DNA of 64,000 nucleotides from Vibrio nitrifigilis (lineage in GTDB: Bacteria; Pseudomonadota; Gammaproteobacteria; Enterobacterales; Vibrionaceae). Under the pieces are notes generated by a model. That model was not told where the DNA came from, did not search any database, and saw only the letters and a program-made list of their open reading frames with translations. The stretch lies in NCBI RefSeq assembly GCF_015686695.1, contig NZ_JADPMR010000004.1, positions 1,550,001 to 1,614,000 of the forward strand. The letters are read 5' to 3'. Shown here piece by piece: positions 7,886 through 17,521 of the stretch (its first letter is position 1; the number at the start of each line of letters is the position of its first letter). Position numbers and translations under genes: made by a program.

Positions 7886-9775
7886 CTAAAGTTTAAAACG
7901 AGAGATCTCATTATTTAGCTGGTTAGCTAATCCATGAAGCTCTTTCGCCTGTTCCACAGCTTCATGCGCATCAGATGCTAGCTGATCACTCACCTCACGA
8001 ACGGATTCCGTATTAGTGTTGATATCGGAAGTCACGAGAGATTGTTCTTCAGCAGCAGAGGCAATTTGTGTAGCCATATCACTAATTAACTGAATCGCTT
8101 CACTGATTTGATGTAAGCTTTCTCCAGTTTGATTCACATCATTAACGCTGGTTTCAACTAAATTATGACTTTCTGTCATTACCGCAACAGCGTTTGATGT
8201 CACTTTTTGGAGGCCTGCAATTTTGGTTTGAATCTCTTCGGTTGAAGCATGAGTGCGTTGTGACAATACACGAACTTCGTCTGCAACCACCGCAAACCCA
8301 CGACCTTGCTCACCAGCTCGAGCCGCTTCAATTGCAGCGTTCAAGGCTAGCAAGTTAGTTTGCTCTGCAATACCACGAATCGTAGAAAGGATCGTTGAAA
8401 TCTCATTCGCATTCACTTCCAATTCACTAATGATCGAAACCGCGTTAGTCAGTTCTTTCGCTAATTGATCAATAGACTGCTTGCTTTGCTGCATTTGTTG
8501 GAAGCCTTGCGCACCAAGTTCTACCGATTGGTTAGAGTTCTTCGCCGTATTCTCCGCATTACCTGCGATTTCAGCCGTTGCAGATGCCATTTCGGTGACA
8601 GCAGTCGCCACCATGGTAATTTCATCTTGCTGACGCTGTACTCGTTCACTACGTTGAGTCGCAGAGCGTGCCGCCTCATTGGCACCCGCATTCAATTTAA
8701 CCGTCACATTGTGCACCTCTTTAACCATGTGGTGTAGACGGTTAACAAACTTGTTGAACTTATCGGCCAATATTCCTACTTCATCTTGGCTAGATACATC
8801 TAGGCGACGAGTAAGATCACCATCCCCCTCAGCAATATCAGTCAAAGCATTGGTGATATTGGTTAAACCGCGTAACTGACGCGCAACAAACCACGAGGTA
8901 ATCAACGCGATGATGACAAGAATGATTAATCCTATCGTTAACTGAGAAATCAGCATTTTGTGCAGAGGTTGCTCTAACACAGCCTTGTTCATCACCATGA
9001 CCAACATCCAGTCGGTATTTTCAATGTTTTGCGCCATCATAATTTGCGCTTTACCATTCAATGAGATTGCTAACTGGGAGCTGTTATCTGAAGCTTGAAT
9101 CAATGCTTGGGTGTTTAAATCTGGAGAAATTTCACTGATTTTTTTCAGTATCAGATCTTTATTAGGGTGAGCGACTATCGTCCCCTCACGATTAACAAGG
9201 ATGGCATAACCATCACCAGGAACTTTGATCGCTAATACATCACGAATGATTTTGTCCAATGCTAAGTTAGACGCAGCCACACCAGTAAATTGACCATTCA
9301 CAAAAACAGGATCGGCTAAAGTGACCACGAGTGTTTTCATGGTCACACTAATGTAAGGGGGAGTTGTGACCGCTTTACCTTGTTCTTTGGCTAACTTATA
9401 CCAGCCGCGAACTCGGGGATCATATCCTGCTTTATTGAGGGAAGGATCTTGGCGATACATATCACCATTCTCATTTCCATAATAAGTCAAACCGAAAGAG
9501 CCAGAAGTAAATGCTTGGCGCAGATGGGGCACAATATCGAGTTCAGGGTTGGCCTGAACTTCATCTTTGAGACCTTCAATTGTTTGCTGTTTCGTATAAA
9601 TCCAATCGCCAATACCTTTTGCATGTGCTTTTAAGGTATTCACACTTTCACTCTCGATGGATCTCCACGTTTCTTGCTTAAATGCCTGATAACCCGCGGT
9701 CAACAGGGCAGCGGTAGTCAATGCTATCCCAATGATAACAGAGATAACCATCTTTCTCTTTAGGCTCAACTGCAT
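7886..9775 (-). CDS. Methyl-accepting chemotaxis protein with double-Cache sensor
   Basis: 629-residue inner-membrane chemoreceptor. A first membrane segment (about residues 9-30) leads into a periplasmic domain of about 240 residues whose YRQDPSLNKAGYDPRVRGWYKLA and TLADPVFVNGQFTGVAASNLALD segments mark a dCache_1 ligand domain, the kind that often binds amino acids or other small polar solutes. The second membrane segment (LTIGLIILVIIALITSWFVA, about 279-298) is followed by a HAMP domain and the signalling hairpin, whose tip is EQGRGFAVVADEVRVLSQR. No C-terminal CheR-docking pentapeptide is seen. It stands alone with its own terminator. Ligand unknown. Confidence 0.93.
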   Translation of the reverse strand: MQLSLKRKMVISVIIGIALTTAALLTAGYQAFKQETWRSIESESVNTLKAHAKGIGDWIYTKQQTIEGLKDEVQANPELDIVPHLRQAFTSGSFGLTYYGNENGDMYRQDPSLNKAGYDPRVRGWYKLAKEQGKAVTTPPYISVTMKTLVVTLADPVFVNGQFTGVAASNLALDKIIRDVLAIKVPGDGYAILVNREGTIVAHPNKDLILKKISEISPDLNTQALIQASDNSSQLAISLNGKAQIMMAQNIENTDWMLVMVMNKAVLEQPLHKMLISQLTIGLIILVIIALITSWFVARQLRGLTNITNALTDIAEGDGDLTRRLDVSSQDEVGILADKFNKFVNRLHHMVKEVHNVTVKLNAGANEAARSATQRSERVQRQQDEITMVATAVTEMASATAEIAGNAENTAKNSNQSVELGAQGFQQMQQSKQSIDQLAKELTNAVSIISELEVNANEISTILSTIRGIAEQTNLLALNAAIEAARAGEQGRGFAVVADEVRVLSQRTHASTEEIQTKIAGLQKVTSNAVAVMTESHNLVETSVNDVNQTGESLHQISEAIQLISDMATQIASAAEEQSLVTSDINTNTESVREVSDQLASDAHEAVEQAKELHGLANQLNNEISRFKL

Positions 9776-10020
9776 GGATAATGCTCCCCACTAAATGATA
9801 GACGTATATTATAATTAGTCTTACTTCGCTAAAGATTAGCTGATAATTTGGATAATATACGACTTATATCGGCGTCATTCGCCTTCTATTGAGAGCAAGA
9901 AATGAAAAATGTGATGGCAACCGAATAGTTACCATAAACGACTTGGCTTTAGAAAATAATTTATATCACTTTTAGCTTATATAAGAAAAAACATCACAGT
10001 AACCACATAATAAATAATGA

Positions 10021-10284
10021 TTAAATAATTCTCACATCAGAATTAACATCATGATAATCAGATTGCTCTTCTCCTGGTTGAATAGAGAAATTTGTTTCTG
10101 AACGATGATTACACACACGACAATAATATTGCTGCTCTAATTGGTAGTAATGCTCACCTTTTAAAATAAGAGACACTAACTGTTGCAGTGTTTGCCAACC
10201 TGAAATTTGGCGATTTCGAGAACGCTCCATAACGACTTTATGTGCCGTTACTTTACCGCAGCAGTGACAGTATGCCTCAGGCAT
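10021..10284 (-). CDS. Small zinc-ribbon-like protein of unknown function
   Basis: 87 residues with two CxxC knuckles, CHCC near residue 6 and CRVC near residue 55, arranged as a probable four-cysteine zinc site. The N-terminal knuckle is followed by a basic stretch (KVVMERSRNRQ) and the C-terminal tail is acidic and polar. No signal peptide or membrane segment. AAGGAGAT lies upstream of the ATG. It stands alone between the chemoreceptor and putP. The family was not recognised; nucleic-acid binding is only one possibility for such ribbons. Confidence 0.6.
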   Translation of the reverse strand: MPEAYCHCCGKVTAHKVVMERSRNRQISGWQTLQQLVSLILKGEHYYQLEQQYYCRVCNHRSETNFSIQPGEEQSDYHDVNSDVRII

Positions 10285-10433
10285 GGTTATCTCCTTGTAA
10301 CATTAACAATTGGTGAACTTATAAGCATGACGCCATATTCTCTCAAAATATGAAGATATTAGAGTGACATTCCTCACAAAAAATATGGTTAATTTAGCAA
10401 CAATATAGATAATTTTGTGAGACGTAAGTAGAC

Positions 10434-10464
10434 ACAAAAAAAGCCCCGCTAATGCGGAGCTTCT
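10434..10464 (-). terminator. Intrinsic terminator of putP
   Basis: Imperfect stem AGCCCCGC / GCGGAGCT around TAAT; the minus strand continues into a run of seven Ts, 20 bases after the putP stop. Confidence 0.8.
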
Positions 10465-10483
10465 GTATAAATTGCGTCAGAAG

Positions 10484-11977
10484 TTAGTCAAGTTCTTCTA
10501 AATGATTCAAGTAAGTTTTATGTTGCGCCTGAACCATTTCTTCCGGCTCACTGCTAAGTAAGCTCACCACAATAATAGCAATGGTAGAGAAGATAAAACC
10601 AGGTACCAGCTCGTACAAATCAAAAATACCACCTGACAACTGTTTCCAAACCACAATGGTAACACCACCGACAACAATACCTGCTAAAGCACCATTACGG
10701 TTCATCTTAGACCAATATAGGCTCAGCAACAGTGCTGGACCGAATGCAGCACCAAAGCCCCCCCAAGCGTAGGAAACAAGACCAAGCACAGAGCTATCTG
10801 GATTCATTGCTAGGATCAAAGCGATAACAGAAATAACGATAACACCAATACGTCCCATGTTAACGATTTGGTTCGACGTTGCGTCTTTATTAATCACTTG
10901 CTTATACAAATCTTCTGCAAGTGCTGAAGAAGATACCAATAACTGGGAATCAGCAGTACTCATAATTGCAGCAAGAATGGCGGCTAATAGGATACCCGCT
11001 ACCACTGGATGGAAAAGTACGTTAACCAGTAACATGAATACTTTTTCACCATCTTCTAACGTCACTGATGGGTGATTCGTTACATAGACTAGACCTACCA
11101 TACCAATCAATAGTGCGCCAACCATTGAAATTGCCGTCCAAATTACCGCAATACGGCGTGCTGTCGTAATATCTTTATTTGAACGAGTCGCCTTAAATCG
11201 AGCCAAAATATGAGGTTGACCAAAGTAACCTAAGCCCCATGCAACCAGAGACACGATAGCCATCCAAGTCATTGGTTTGCCATCCATTGAATGCCACATA
11301 TCCAACAATTGTGGATTAATGTTGTTCATCTGTGTCGAGAGCTCATTGAAGCCCCCCTCTAAAGCAATAATAGGGACTACAACCAAGGCTGCTGACATCA
11401 ACAATCCTTGCACCAAGTCAGTCCAGGCTACAGCTAAGAAACCACCAAATAATGTATAGGAAACAACACATAGTGTACCGATGACAACAGCAATCCGATA
11501 ATCAAGACCAAATACTGTTTCAAACAATTTACCACCAGCGACTAAACCGGAGCTTGTGTAAAAAAGGAAAAACAACAAAATGAAAAATGCTGAAATGGTT
11601 TGAATAAGCTTTGAATTATCGTCAAAACGACGGGCAAAGTAATCAGGTAGAGTCAATGAATCAGTGGTAATACTATACGTTCTCAAACGTTTTGCGGCTA
11701 AAAGCCAGTTTAGCCATGTACCAACAAGTAGACCACCCGCCAACCAAAATGCTTCAAAACCAGAAGCATAAGCGTAACCAGGTAAACCTAATAGCAACCA
11801 GCCACTCATATCAGAAGCACCAGCTGAAAGGGCAGCTGGCCAAGGCCCTAAAGATCGGCCCCCCAAAAAATAATCTGAAGAGTTCTTCGTTCGTTGATAA
11901 GCATAAACCCCAATTGCCAACATCAAAATGAGGTAGACAATAAAGGTTGAAGTAATAGCAAAGCTATTCGAATCCAT
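10484..11977 (-). CDS. putP: Sodium/proline symporter
   Basis: 497-residue sodium:solute symporter with about 13 membrane segments, importing proline with Na+. Diagnostic stretches: GGRSLGPWPAALSAGASDMSGWLLLGLPG near the N-terminus, SLTLPDYFARRF, and ILAAIMSTADSQLLVSSSALAEDLY, all typical of PutP. The identification is reinforced by its place directly after putA and the detached PutA C-terminal domain, all in one direction. A strong hairpin (12013-12034) lies in the 71-base gap before its start, and a terminator follows it. Expected to be induced by proline through the AraC-type regulator upstream of putA. Confidence 0.95.
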   Translation of the reverse strand: MDSNSFAITSTFIVYLILMLAIGVYAYQRTKNSSDYFLGGRSLGPWPAALSAGASDMSGWLLLGLPGYAYASGFEAFWLAGGLLVGTWLNWLLAAKRLRTYSITTDSLTLPDYFARRFDDNSKLIQTISAFFILLFFLFYTSSGLVAGGKLFETVFGLDYRIAVVIGTLCVVSYTLFGGFLAVAWTDLVQGLLMSAALVVVPIIALEGGFNELSTQMNNINPQLLDMWHSMDGKPMTWMAIVSLVAWGLGYFGQPHILARFKATRSNKDITTARRIAVIWTAISMVGALLIGMVGLVYVTNHPSVTLEDGEKVFMLLVNVLFHPVVAGILLAAILAAIMSTADSQLLVSSSALAEDLYKQVINKDATSNQIVNMGRIGVIVISVIALILAMNPDSSVLGLVSYAWGGFGAAFGPALLLSLYWSKMNRNGALAGIVVGGVTIVVWKQLSGGIFDLYELVPGFIFSTIAIIVVSLLSSEPEEMVQAQHKTYLNHLEELD

Positions 11978-12012
11978 AAAATAATTCCTCTTATTTGAGA
12001 TCGCCTTCCCTG

Positions 12013-12034
12013 TCCCCCTCGCTACTGAGGGGGA
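12013..12034. other. Strong hairpin in the intergenic gap before putP
   Basis: TCCCCCTC / GAGGGGGA with a six-base loop (GCTACT), not followed by a T run on either strand. It lies between the stop of the PutA C-terminal-domain gene and the putP ATG. Such a structure could stabilise an upstream transcript end or set the ratio of putP to the upstream genes. Confidence 0.55.
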
Positions 12035-12048
12035 TAACGCAACTTCAA

Positions 12049-12747
12049 TTAGTGGGTTTCATGACCAAGCTCTAGCAAGGTCGCATTACCACCCACAGCG
12101 GTGATATTAATTGTACGAGTCCGCTCAGTAATAAAACGTAAAACCAAAAATGGATCATGGGCAATAGGTAATGCCTGCAAATCCGTTTCAGATACTAAGC
12201 TGACAATCGCGCCAGTTCGCTCAGATAACCGTCGATTGAGCGTCAACTCCATCGACGATGTTCCTACTAGCCCTACACTTCTCACATCATCTTCTAATAA
12301 AGACTGATACGTGTCTAACGGTGCAGTTAACAGCAAGTTGGCAGGTAGTAAAGACTGTTCAAACGCTGAATTTAGGATGGTAAATAACTCACTGTCATCG
12401 CTACAAACAATGACGCTGTTACCAGCAGCAAGCGCTGCCCCTAAAAACGCCACTATCGCTTGTTGCGCCTTTTCGCCTGTCTCTTGCTGAACAAGAAGAG
12501 CGACCCCTCGTCCTGCAGTGTAAAGCTCATTAGTCTCTCCGGTTGGACCCACCATCTCATACGATTGAGAAAGAGAATCACATGCCCGTTGAAGCTGATA
12601 AGAAAGTACATTCGCCAAATTAGGCGCCTGACTTTCAATATTTTTAACCAAAGATGTTAAACACTCTTTTTTGTATTCAAATCCGGTTAGATTCCAGTTT
12701 TCCCAAGCAATTTGGGAATCTGTAATTCGAGTAACATGATGCATCAT
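12049..12747 (-). CDS. Detached PutA C-terminal domain (aldehyde-dehydrogenase-like, non-catalytic)
   Basis: 232 residues starting at the ATG at 12747, seven bases after GGAG; a longer reading into putA has no support. GPTGETNELYTAGRG in the first half and the last residues ERTRTINITAVGGNATLLELG match the C-terminal part of long PutA proteins (GPTGERNLYTL... and ERSLSVNTAAAGGNASL in E. coli, recalled). That part has an aldehyde-dehydrogenase-superfamily fold but no catalytic cysteine; its last motif helps close the dehydrogenase active site or oligomer. Here it is a separate gene 16 bases after putA. Inference: it works in trans with the short PutA. General annotation may call it a pyrroline-5-carboxylate dehydrogenase, but no catalytic Cys/Glu motif is visible. 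Confidence 0.75.
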   Translation of the reverse strand: MMHHVTRITDSQIAWENWNLTGFEYKKECLTSLVKNIESQAPNLANVLSYQLQRACDSLSQSYEMVGPTGETNELYTAGRGVALLVQQETGEKAQQAIVAFLGAALAAGNSVIVCSDDSELFTILNSAFEQSLLPANLLLTAPLDTYQSLLEDDVRSVGLVGTSSMELTLNRRLSERTGAIVSLVSETDLQALPIAHDPFLVLRFITERTRTINITAVGGNATLLELGHETH

Positions 12748-12763
12748 AACGATTCTCCTATCC

Positions 12764-15700
12764 CTACTGGTATTGCGCTTGAGTAAAACGGTATAAGTAG
12801 TGTGGTCCACCGGCTTTAGGGCCTGTACCAGAAAGCCCCTGCCCACCAAACGGTTGGACACCTACAACTGCCCCAACCTGATCGCGGTTGATATAACAGT
12901 TACCGACTCGAGCATGCTGCTCTATCCAGCGATAGGTCGTTTCGTTACGGCTATGAATCCCCATCGTTAAGCCATAACCTGTTTGGTTAATGGCCGATAC
13001 TACTTCAGCTAATTGACTCGCCTTAAATCGCACAATATGCAAAATAGGGCCAAACTGTTCTTCTTTGAGCGTGGAAATATCATCAATTTCGAACGCACAC
13101 GGTGCAACAAAATCACCGTGTTGACACTCTGCAGGTAAGGTTAATTCTGTTACCAATGTTTGTGATTGTTTCATCGCTGCAATGTGCTGTTGCAACTTGC
13201 TCTTCGCTTTTTCATCAATCACAGGCCCAACATCGGTTTCATGTAAATATGGCAAGCCCACTTTTAACTCATGCATTGCGCCATTGATCAACTCGACAAT
13301 ACGATCAGCAATATCATGTTGCACATATAACACTCTGAGTGCAGAACAGCGCTGCCCTGCTGAAGCAAAAGCAGAACGAAGCACATCACGTACCACCTGC
13401 TCAGGAAGTGCCGTACTATCGACAATCATCGCATTTTGCCCACCGGTTTCAGCAATAAAAGGGACCGGTGCAGTATCTCGTAAAGCAAGTGTTTGATTGA
13501 TTCGCTGCGCTGTTGCTGTCGAGCCAGTGAATGCAACACCAGCAATGGCAGGGTGAGAAGTCAGAGCCTGACCAACTTCACCACCAATACCAGGCAGCAA
13601 CTGAATCACACCTTTTGGAAAGCCTGCTGCTAACATCAACTCTACCGCTCTGTAGGCGATCAAGGATGTTTGCTCCGCAGGTTTTGCAATGACGGTATTA
13701 CCACACACCAAAGCCGCCGTAATCTGCCCAAGAAAAATCGCCAAAGGAAAGTTCCAAGGGCTAATACATACCATTACTCCACGGCCAGAACGCGAATAAT
13801 TTAACTCTTGTCCAGAAAACCCTGCTACTTTCAATGATGCAAATTCTTGGCCTTTAACGGCGTAATAACGACAAAAATCAACTGCCTCACGCACTTCATC
13901 AATGCTATCGTGAATGGTTTTGCCTGCTTCTTTATGACAAAGCGCAACGAACTCTGGCAAATTATCTTCAAGAAGGTCAGCCAAAACCTGTAACTTTTCG
14001 GCTCTATCACTCGCACTTAAATCATTCCACGCACTAAATGCGCTCTGAGCACTCTCGATGGCGACGGAAACATGATCAAGGGTTGAATAATAGATCCGCC
14101 CTACGTTAACACGTCGATCATAAGGTGCAGTCACTTCATCGAAAACATGATCCCCCTTGATCATGCTTTCAAGAATCGATTCGCCTGCAATGATCGGTGA
14201 ACCATTCCAAGTCGCTTGCATCCATTGTTCCACCTGGTGTTCAAAAGGAGTGGCTTCACTCTCAATATCAATGTTCACACCTCGAGAGTTACCACGATTT
14301 GGATAAATACTAGGCGGTAACGGAATTTTCGTATTATTCAGCGAGTCACATGCCAACAAACTCTCCACGGGATGTTGAGTTAACATGTCCACAGGGCAAC
14401 GAGCATCTACTAAGCGATGCACAAACGAGCTGTTTGCGCCATTTTCTAACAATCGACGCACCAAATAAGGCAGCAAGTCTTTATGACTCCCCACTGGAGC
14501 GTATATGCGTACAGATTGCCCATATTCTTTGATTGCATAGTTAAATAGTGCATCACCCATGCCATGCAAACGTTGGAATTCGAAATCACGATGCGATGCC
14601 ATCACTGAAATTGAAGTCACCGTCTGTGCATTATGGCTGGCAAACTGTGGGAACAAATGTCCTCGCACAGCTTCACTGAGTAAAAACCGAGCACAAGCCA
14701 GGTATGAGACATCCGTCGCTTCTTTGCGCGTGTATACCGGATAGCCCGCATAACCACTTTGCTGAGACCATTTTATTTCACTGTCCCAGTAGGCACCTTT
14801 CACTAAACGAACGGGAATCAAATCTCCTCGTTCCTTTGCTAACGCCGTCAACCAAACCAACACTGGTAATGCTCGTTTTGAATAAGCTTGAATCACAAGA
14901 CCAAACTTACCCCAACCTTTCACAACATCATTGCGATACACTTTCTCGAACAATTCAAGAGAGAGCTCTAAACGGTCCGCTTCTTCCGCATCGATAGTAA
15001 TTGCGACATCATATTTCACAGCATGTTCAAGTAGTGTAACCAAGCGTTCGTACAGCTCAGTCATCACTCGTTCTTTATTCGCAACCTCATAACGCGGATG
15101 AATTGCCGATAACTTGATGGAAACCGATGCGGCAGGACTGGTGCTTAGGCCATATTTATCCTCACCCACAGCTTTAATTGCCATCAAATAATCATCAAAA
15201 TACTTATCTGAATCGGCCGTCGTTAACGCCGCCTCGCCCAACATATCAAACGAGTAAGTAAACCCTTTATCACGCATGGAACGACCGTTCTTTTGTGCTT
15301 CTAGCATATTTCTGCCAAGTACAAATTGGTGCCCCATTACTTTCATCGCCTGATGCATCGCTTTGCGAATAACAGGCTCCGAGAGTTTATTCACTAATCG
15401 GTTGACCGCTTGAACCGGACTTGTCTGCTCAGCATCGGCCAAACCAATCACTTTACCTGTTAACATCAAACCCCATGTCGATGCATTCACAAAGACAGAA
15501 TCTGAATTTTTCAGGTGTGATTTCCAATCAGCAACACCCAAACGATCTTTTATAAATGCATCAGCGGTTTCCTTGTCTGGAATTCGCATTAATGCTTCAG
15601 CTAAACACATCAAAAGGATCCCTTCTTGAGTGTCTAGGCTATATTCCAACAGCAGCGCATCGATCATTTGCACCGAACGTTTGTCTGCTCGGATCGCGTT

Positions 15701-15883
15701 AATCAGATCCGTCGTTTTCGCTTTGATCTGATCCTTTTCTTGATCACTTGGTGATGCCATTGGTAGTAATTGTTTTAGCCATTGTGATTCGTCCACTATG
15801 TAAAGTGGCGAGATCTGCTGCCAAAGAACGTTTAGAGGTTGCTCAACGAACTCGGGCTTTAACACGTCTGTTGCTGTAAACAT
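12764..15883 (-). CDS. putA: Bifunctional proline dehydrogenase / L-glutamate gamma-semialdehyde dehydrogenase
   Basis: 1039 residues. The N-terminal half is the FAD-dependent proline dehydrogenase barrel (SIKLSAIHPRYE, DAEEADRLELSLELFE, RLVKGAYWDSEIK, FASHNAQTV); the C-terminal half is an NAD-dependent aldehyde dehydrogenase (SPWNFPLAIFLGQ, FTGSTATAQ, the glutamate in FIAETGGQN, the catalytic cysteine in SAGQRCSALR). Together they oxidise proline to glutamate, channelling the intermediate. It lacks both the N-terminal ribbon-helix-helix repressor domain of the E. coli protein (about 1320 residues) and the C-terminal extra domain, which is encoded by the next gene. The missing DNA-binding domain agrees with a separate AraC-type regulator just upstream. 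GGAA precedes the ATG by six bases. Confidence 0.96.
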   Translation of the reverse strand: MFTATDVLKPEFVEQPLNVLWQQISPLYIVDESQWLKQLLPMASPSDQEKDQIKAKTTDLINAIRADKRSVQMIDALLLEYSLDTQEGILLMCLAEALMRIPDKETADAFIKDRLGVADWKSHLKNSDSVFVNASTWGLMLTGKVIGLADAEQTSPVQAVNRLVNKLSEPVIRKAMHQAMKVMGHQFVLGRNMLEAQKNGRSMRDKGFTYSFDMLGEAALTTADSDKYFDDYLMAIKAVGEDKYGLSTSPAASVSIKLSAIHPRYEVANKERVMTELYERLVTLLEHAVKYDVAITIDAEEADRLELSLELFEKVYRNDVVKGWGKFGLVIQAYSKRALPVLVWLTALAKERGDLIPVRLVKGAYWDSEIKWSQQSGYAGYPVYTRKEATDVSYLACARFLLSEAVRGHLFPQFASHNAQTVTSISVMASHRDFEFQRLHGMGDALFNYAIKEYGQSVRIYAPVGSHKDLLPYLVRRLLENGANSSFVHRLVDARCPVDMLTQHPVESLLACDSLNNTKIPLPPSIYPNRGNSRGVNIDIESEATPFEHQVEQWMQATWNGSPIIAGESILESMIKGDHVFDEVTAPYDRRVNVGRIYYSTLDHVSVAIESAQSAFSAWNDLSASDRAEKLQVLADLLEDNLPEFVALCHKEAGKTIHDSIDEVREAVDFCRYYAVKGQEFASLKVAGFSGQELNYSRSGRGVMVCISPWNFPLAIFLGQITAALVCGNTVIAKPAEQTSLIAYRAVELMLAAGFPKGVIQLLPGIGGEVGQALTSHPAIAGVAFTGSTATAQRINQTLALRDTAPVPFIAETGGQNAMIVDSTALPEQVVRDVLRSAFASAGQRCSALRVLYVQHDIADRIVELINGAMHELKVGLPYLHETDVGPVIDEKAKSKLQQHIAAMKQSQTLVTELTLPAECQHGDFVAPCAFEIDDISTLKEEQFGPILHIVRFKASQLAEVVSAINQTGYGLTMGIHSRNETTYRWIEQHARVGNCYINRDQVGAVVGVQPFGGQGLSGTGPKAGGPHYLYRFTQAQYQ

Positions 15884-16242
15884 GCGTTTTCCTCAGTCTC
15901 AATATTCGGTATTCCTTACCGAATTTCCTTCAATAGCTGGCAGTGTATTTTGAGTGCCGAGAGAATACTTGTCAAAAACTCCGAGCTTTTTGCGAAAAAC
16001 TCGCTTTTTTAACAAAAAAATTACTCCAATTCAGCAAATCTATCAAAATATAATACCGTTTACTTAACAGATTTAGCATAAGAGAGACAGGGAAAAGATA
16101 CTTTTCAGAGGTATTGACTACATAAAGAGAAGAAAATGAAATGTATGACTTATCTTTGTAACACAAATGTACACAATTGATACATCGCTAAAAATTACCT
16201 TAATTAAAGATTTCTCAATAATGGATAATTCTCGATAAAAAT
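15884..16242. other. Intergenic region between putR and putA
   Basis: About 360 AT-rich bases with no credible ORF. It must hold the putA promoter and, by position, binding sites for the AraC-type regulator encoded next to it. No clear direct-repeat operator or good sigma-70 pair could be fixed by eye. Confidence 0.4.
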
Positions 16243-17067
16243 TTAATTCTTTATCCGTTTTTTAAAAACCGAAGGCGAGACCCCCGCGATGCGCGAGAAA
16301 GTGTGAGTGAAAGAGCTTTGGTTTGAAAAACCCGTTAAGTCAGCAACTTGACCCAATGTAAATTGTCCTTGCGTAATCAATGTTTTTGCCATCTCAACTC
16401 TTTTTTGCAAAACGTATTGATGGGGAGTCATGCCTAATTTGTCTTTAAACAGCATGTGAAATTGGCTTTCTCCAAGAAAAACACTTCCCGCTAATTGAGC
16501 CACAGAGATCTTATTCATCATATGGTTATCAATATAACGATCGATAGCGTCAAGATCGAAACGACAATCTTTACGTGTCAGTTGAAATGTTGAAATATGC
16601 CGTTGTAGCAGAGAGATCAACGTATCGTTGCAAGCACGACTGAGTAAGAGATCCTCAGGATTCGTTTTCATCTCTATCACTAACATGTGAATTAACTTTT
16701 GGATCTGATCATCGAGCTGAAAATAGATATCCTGACTGGCCAATTCATTAATTTTTTGCAGTAATAAAGGATCATCATTAGATGGTAACGGCATATTCAG
16801 CACTAAAATATCCGACTGCTCAATAACACCACCAAAGGCATGACCAGAACCACAAGTTACTACACACCCCTGGCCAGGCCCCATCAAATTACCTCTACCA
16901 TTCACATCAAAATCGACTTGGCCTTTCAGTCCAATAACAATTTGCGTGTAATTATGATCATGACTGTTCATATATGATGGTAAAGTGACCAACTCCGCAG
17001 GTCGAGGCGACAAAAGTTTGGCTGTTTCATCTATAATGGTCGATATTGGTGCATTAATTTGACTCAT
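16243..17067 (-). CDS. putR: AraC-family regulator, probable activator of putA/putP
   Basis: 274 residues from the ATG at 17067 (an in-frame GTG at 17079 has no ribosome site). The N-terminal half is a cupin-like sensor (SHDHNYTQIVIGLKGQVDFDVNG), the C-terminal 100 residues two helix-turn-helices: KISVAQLAGSVFLGESQFHMLFKDKLGMTPHQYVLQKRVEMA and FTLGQVADLTGFSNQSSFTHTFSRIAGVSPSVFKK. It is immediately upstream of putA, in the same direction. In Vibrio vulnificus an AraC-type PutR activates the put genes, and the short PutA here has no DNA-binding domain of its own, so the same role is inferred. Ligand presumably proline. Confidence 0.75.
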   Translation of the reverse strand: MSQINAPISTIIDETAKLLSPRPAELVTLPSYMNSHDHNYTQIVIGLKGQVDFDVNGRGNLMGPGQGCVVTCGSGHAFGGVIEQSDILVLNMPLPSNDDPLLLQKINELASQDIYFQLDDQIQKLIHMLVIEMKTNPEDLLLSRACNDTLISLLQRHISTFQLTRKDCRFDLDAIDRYIDNHMMNKISVAQLAGSVFLGESQFHMLFKDKLGMTPHQYVLQKRVEMAKTLITQGQFTLGQVADLTGFSNQSSFTHTFSRIAGVSPSVFKKRIKN

Positions 17068-17079
17068 TTTAGTCTTCAC

Positions 17080-17521
17080 TCATGTGGCTACTCAGGCATG
17101 GTATAACAGATTTATCGATGGACAAAATACATATCAATAGAATTTCAAGCAAACTAACACTTACGCAACCATGATCAACTAATGTCATATTAGCTGCTGC
17201 TATAGTAAAGGCATCATCCCCTTTGATTGGCTTGGAACAATGATCAAGTGCACATAAATTACGGTCAATGTGTGTTCAATTAACAAATGACTTGTTAGAT
17301 CGTTAATAGAAGCTTGCATATTTTATTTAACAGCCCAAAATGGAGGGTGCACACTTATAAAATTTACAAAATCAGTTACCTAGTAACGCTAATCCGTAAA
17401 TATAAGTCGCTATCGGAATAAAATTTGCATTTAAAGAGTCAGCGTCATTTATTAATGCTGTCAAAAGTTTGTCTTTCCCACTGATGGTCAGTGGTTAAAC
17501 GTAAAATTGTTGCAGGGACCT
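17080..17521. other. Divergent intergenic region between putR and the PEGA-protein pair
   Basis: About 440 AT-rich bases without a credible ORF. It contains a short inverted repeat GTTACCTAGTAAC at 17375-17387 and must carry the divergent promoters. Nothing further could be assigned. Confidence 0.3.

Noticed and set aside
12748..12861. N-terminal extension of the PutA C-terminal-domain gene into putA
   Set aside because: It would overlap putA in another frame; GGAG seven bases before the ATG at 12747 decides the start.
15972..16166. 64-codon minus-strand ORF between putR and putA
   Set aside because: AT-rich, no ribosome site, no family resemblance, and lies where the putA promoter is expected.
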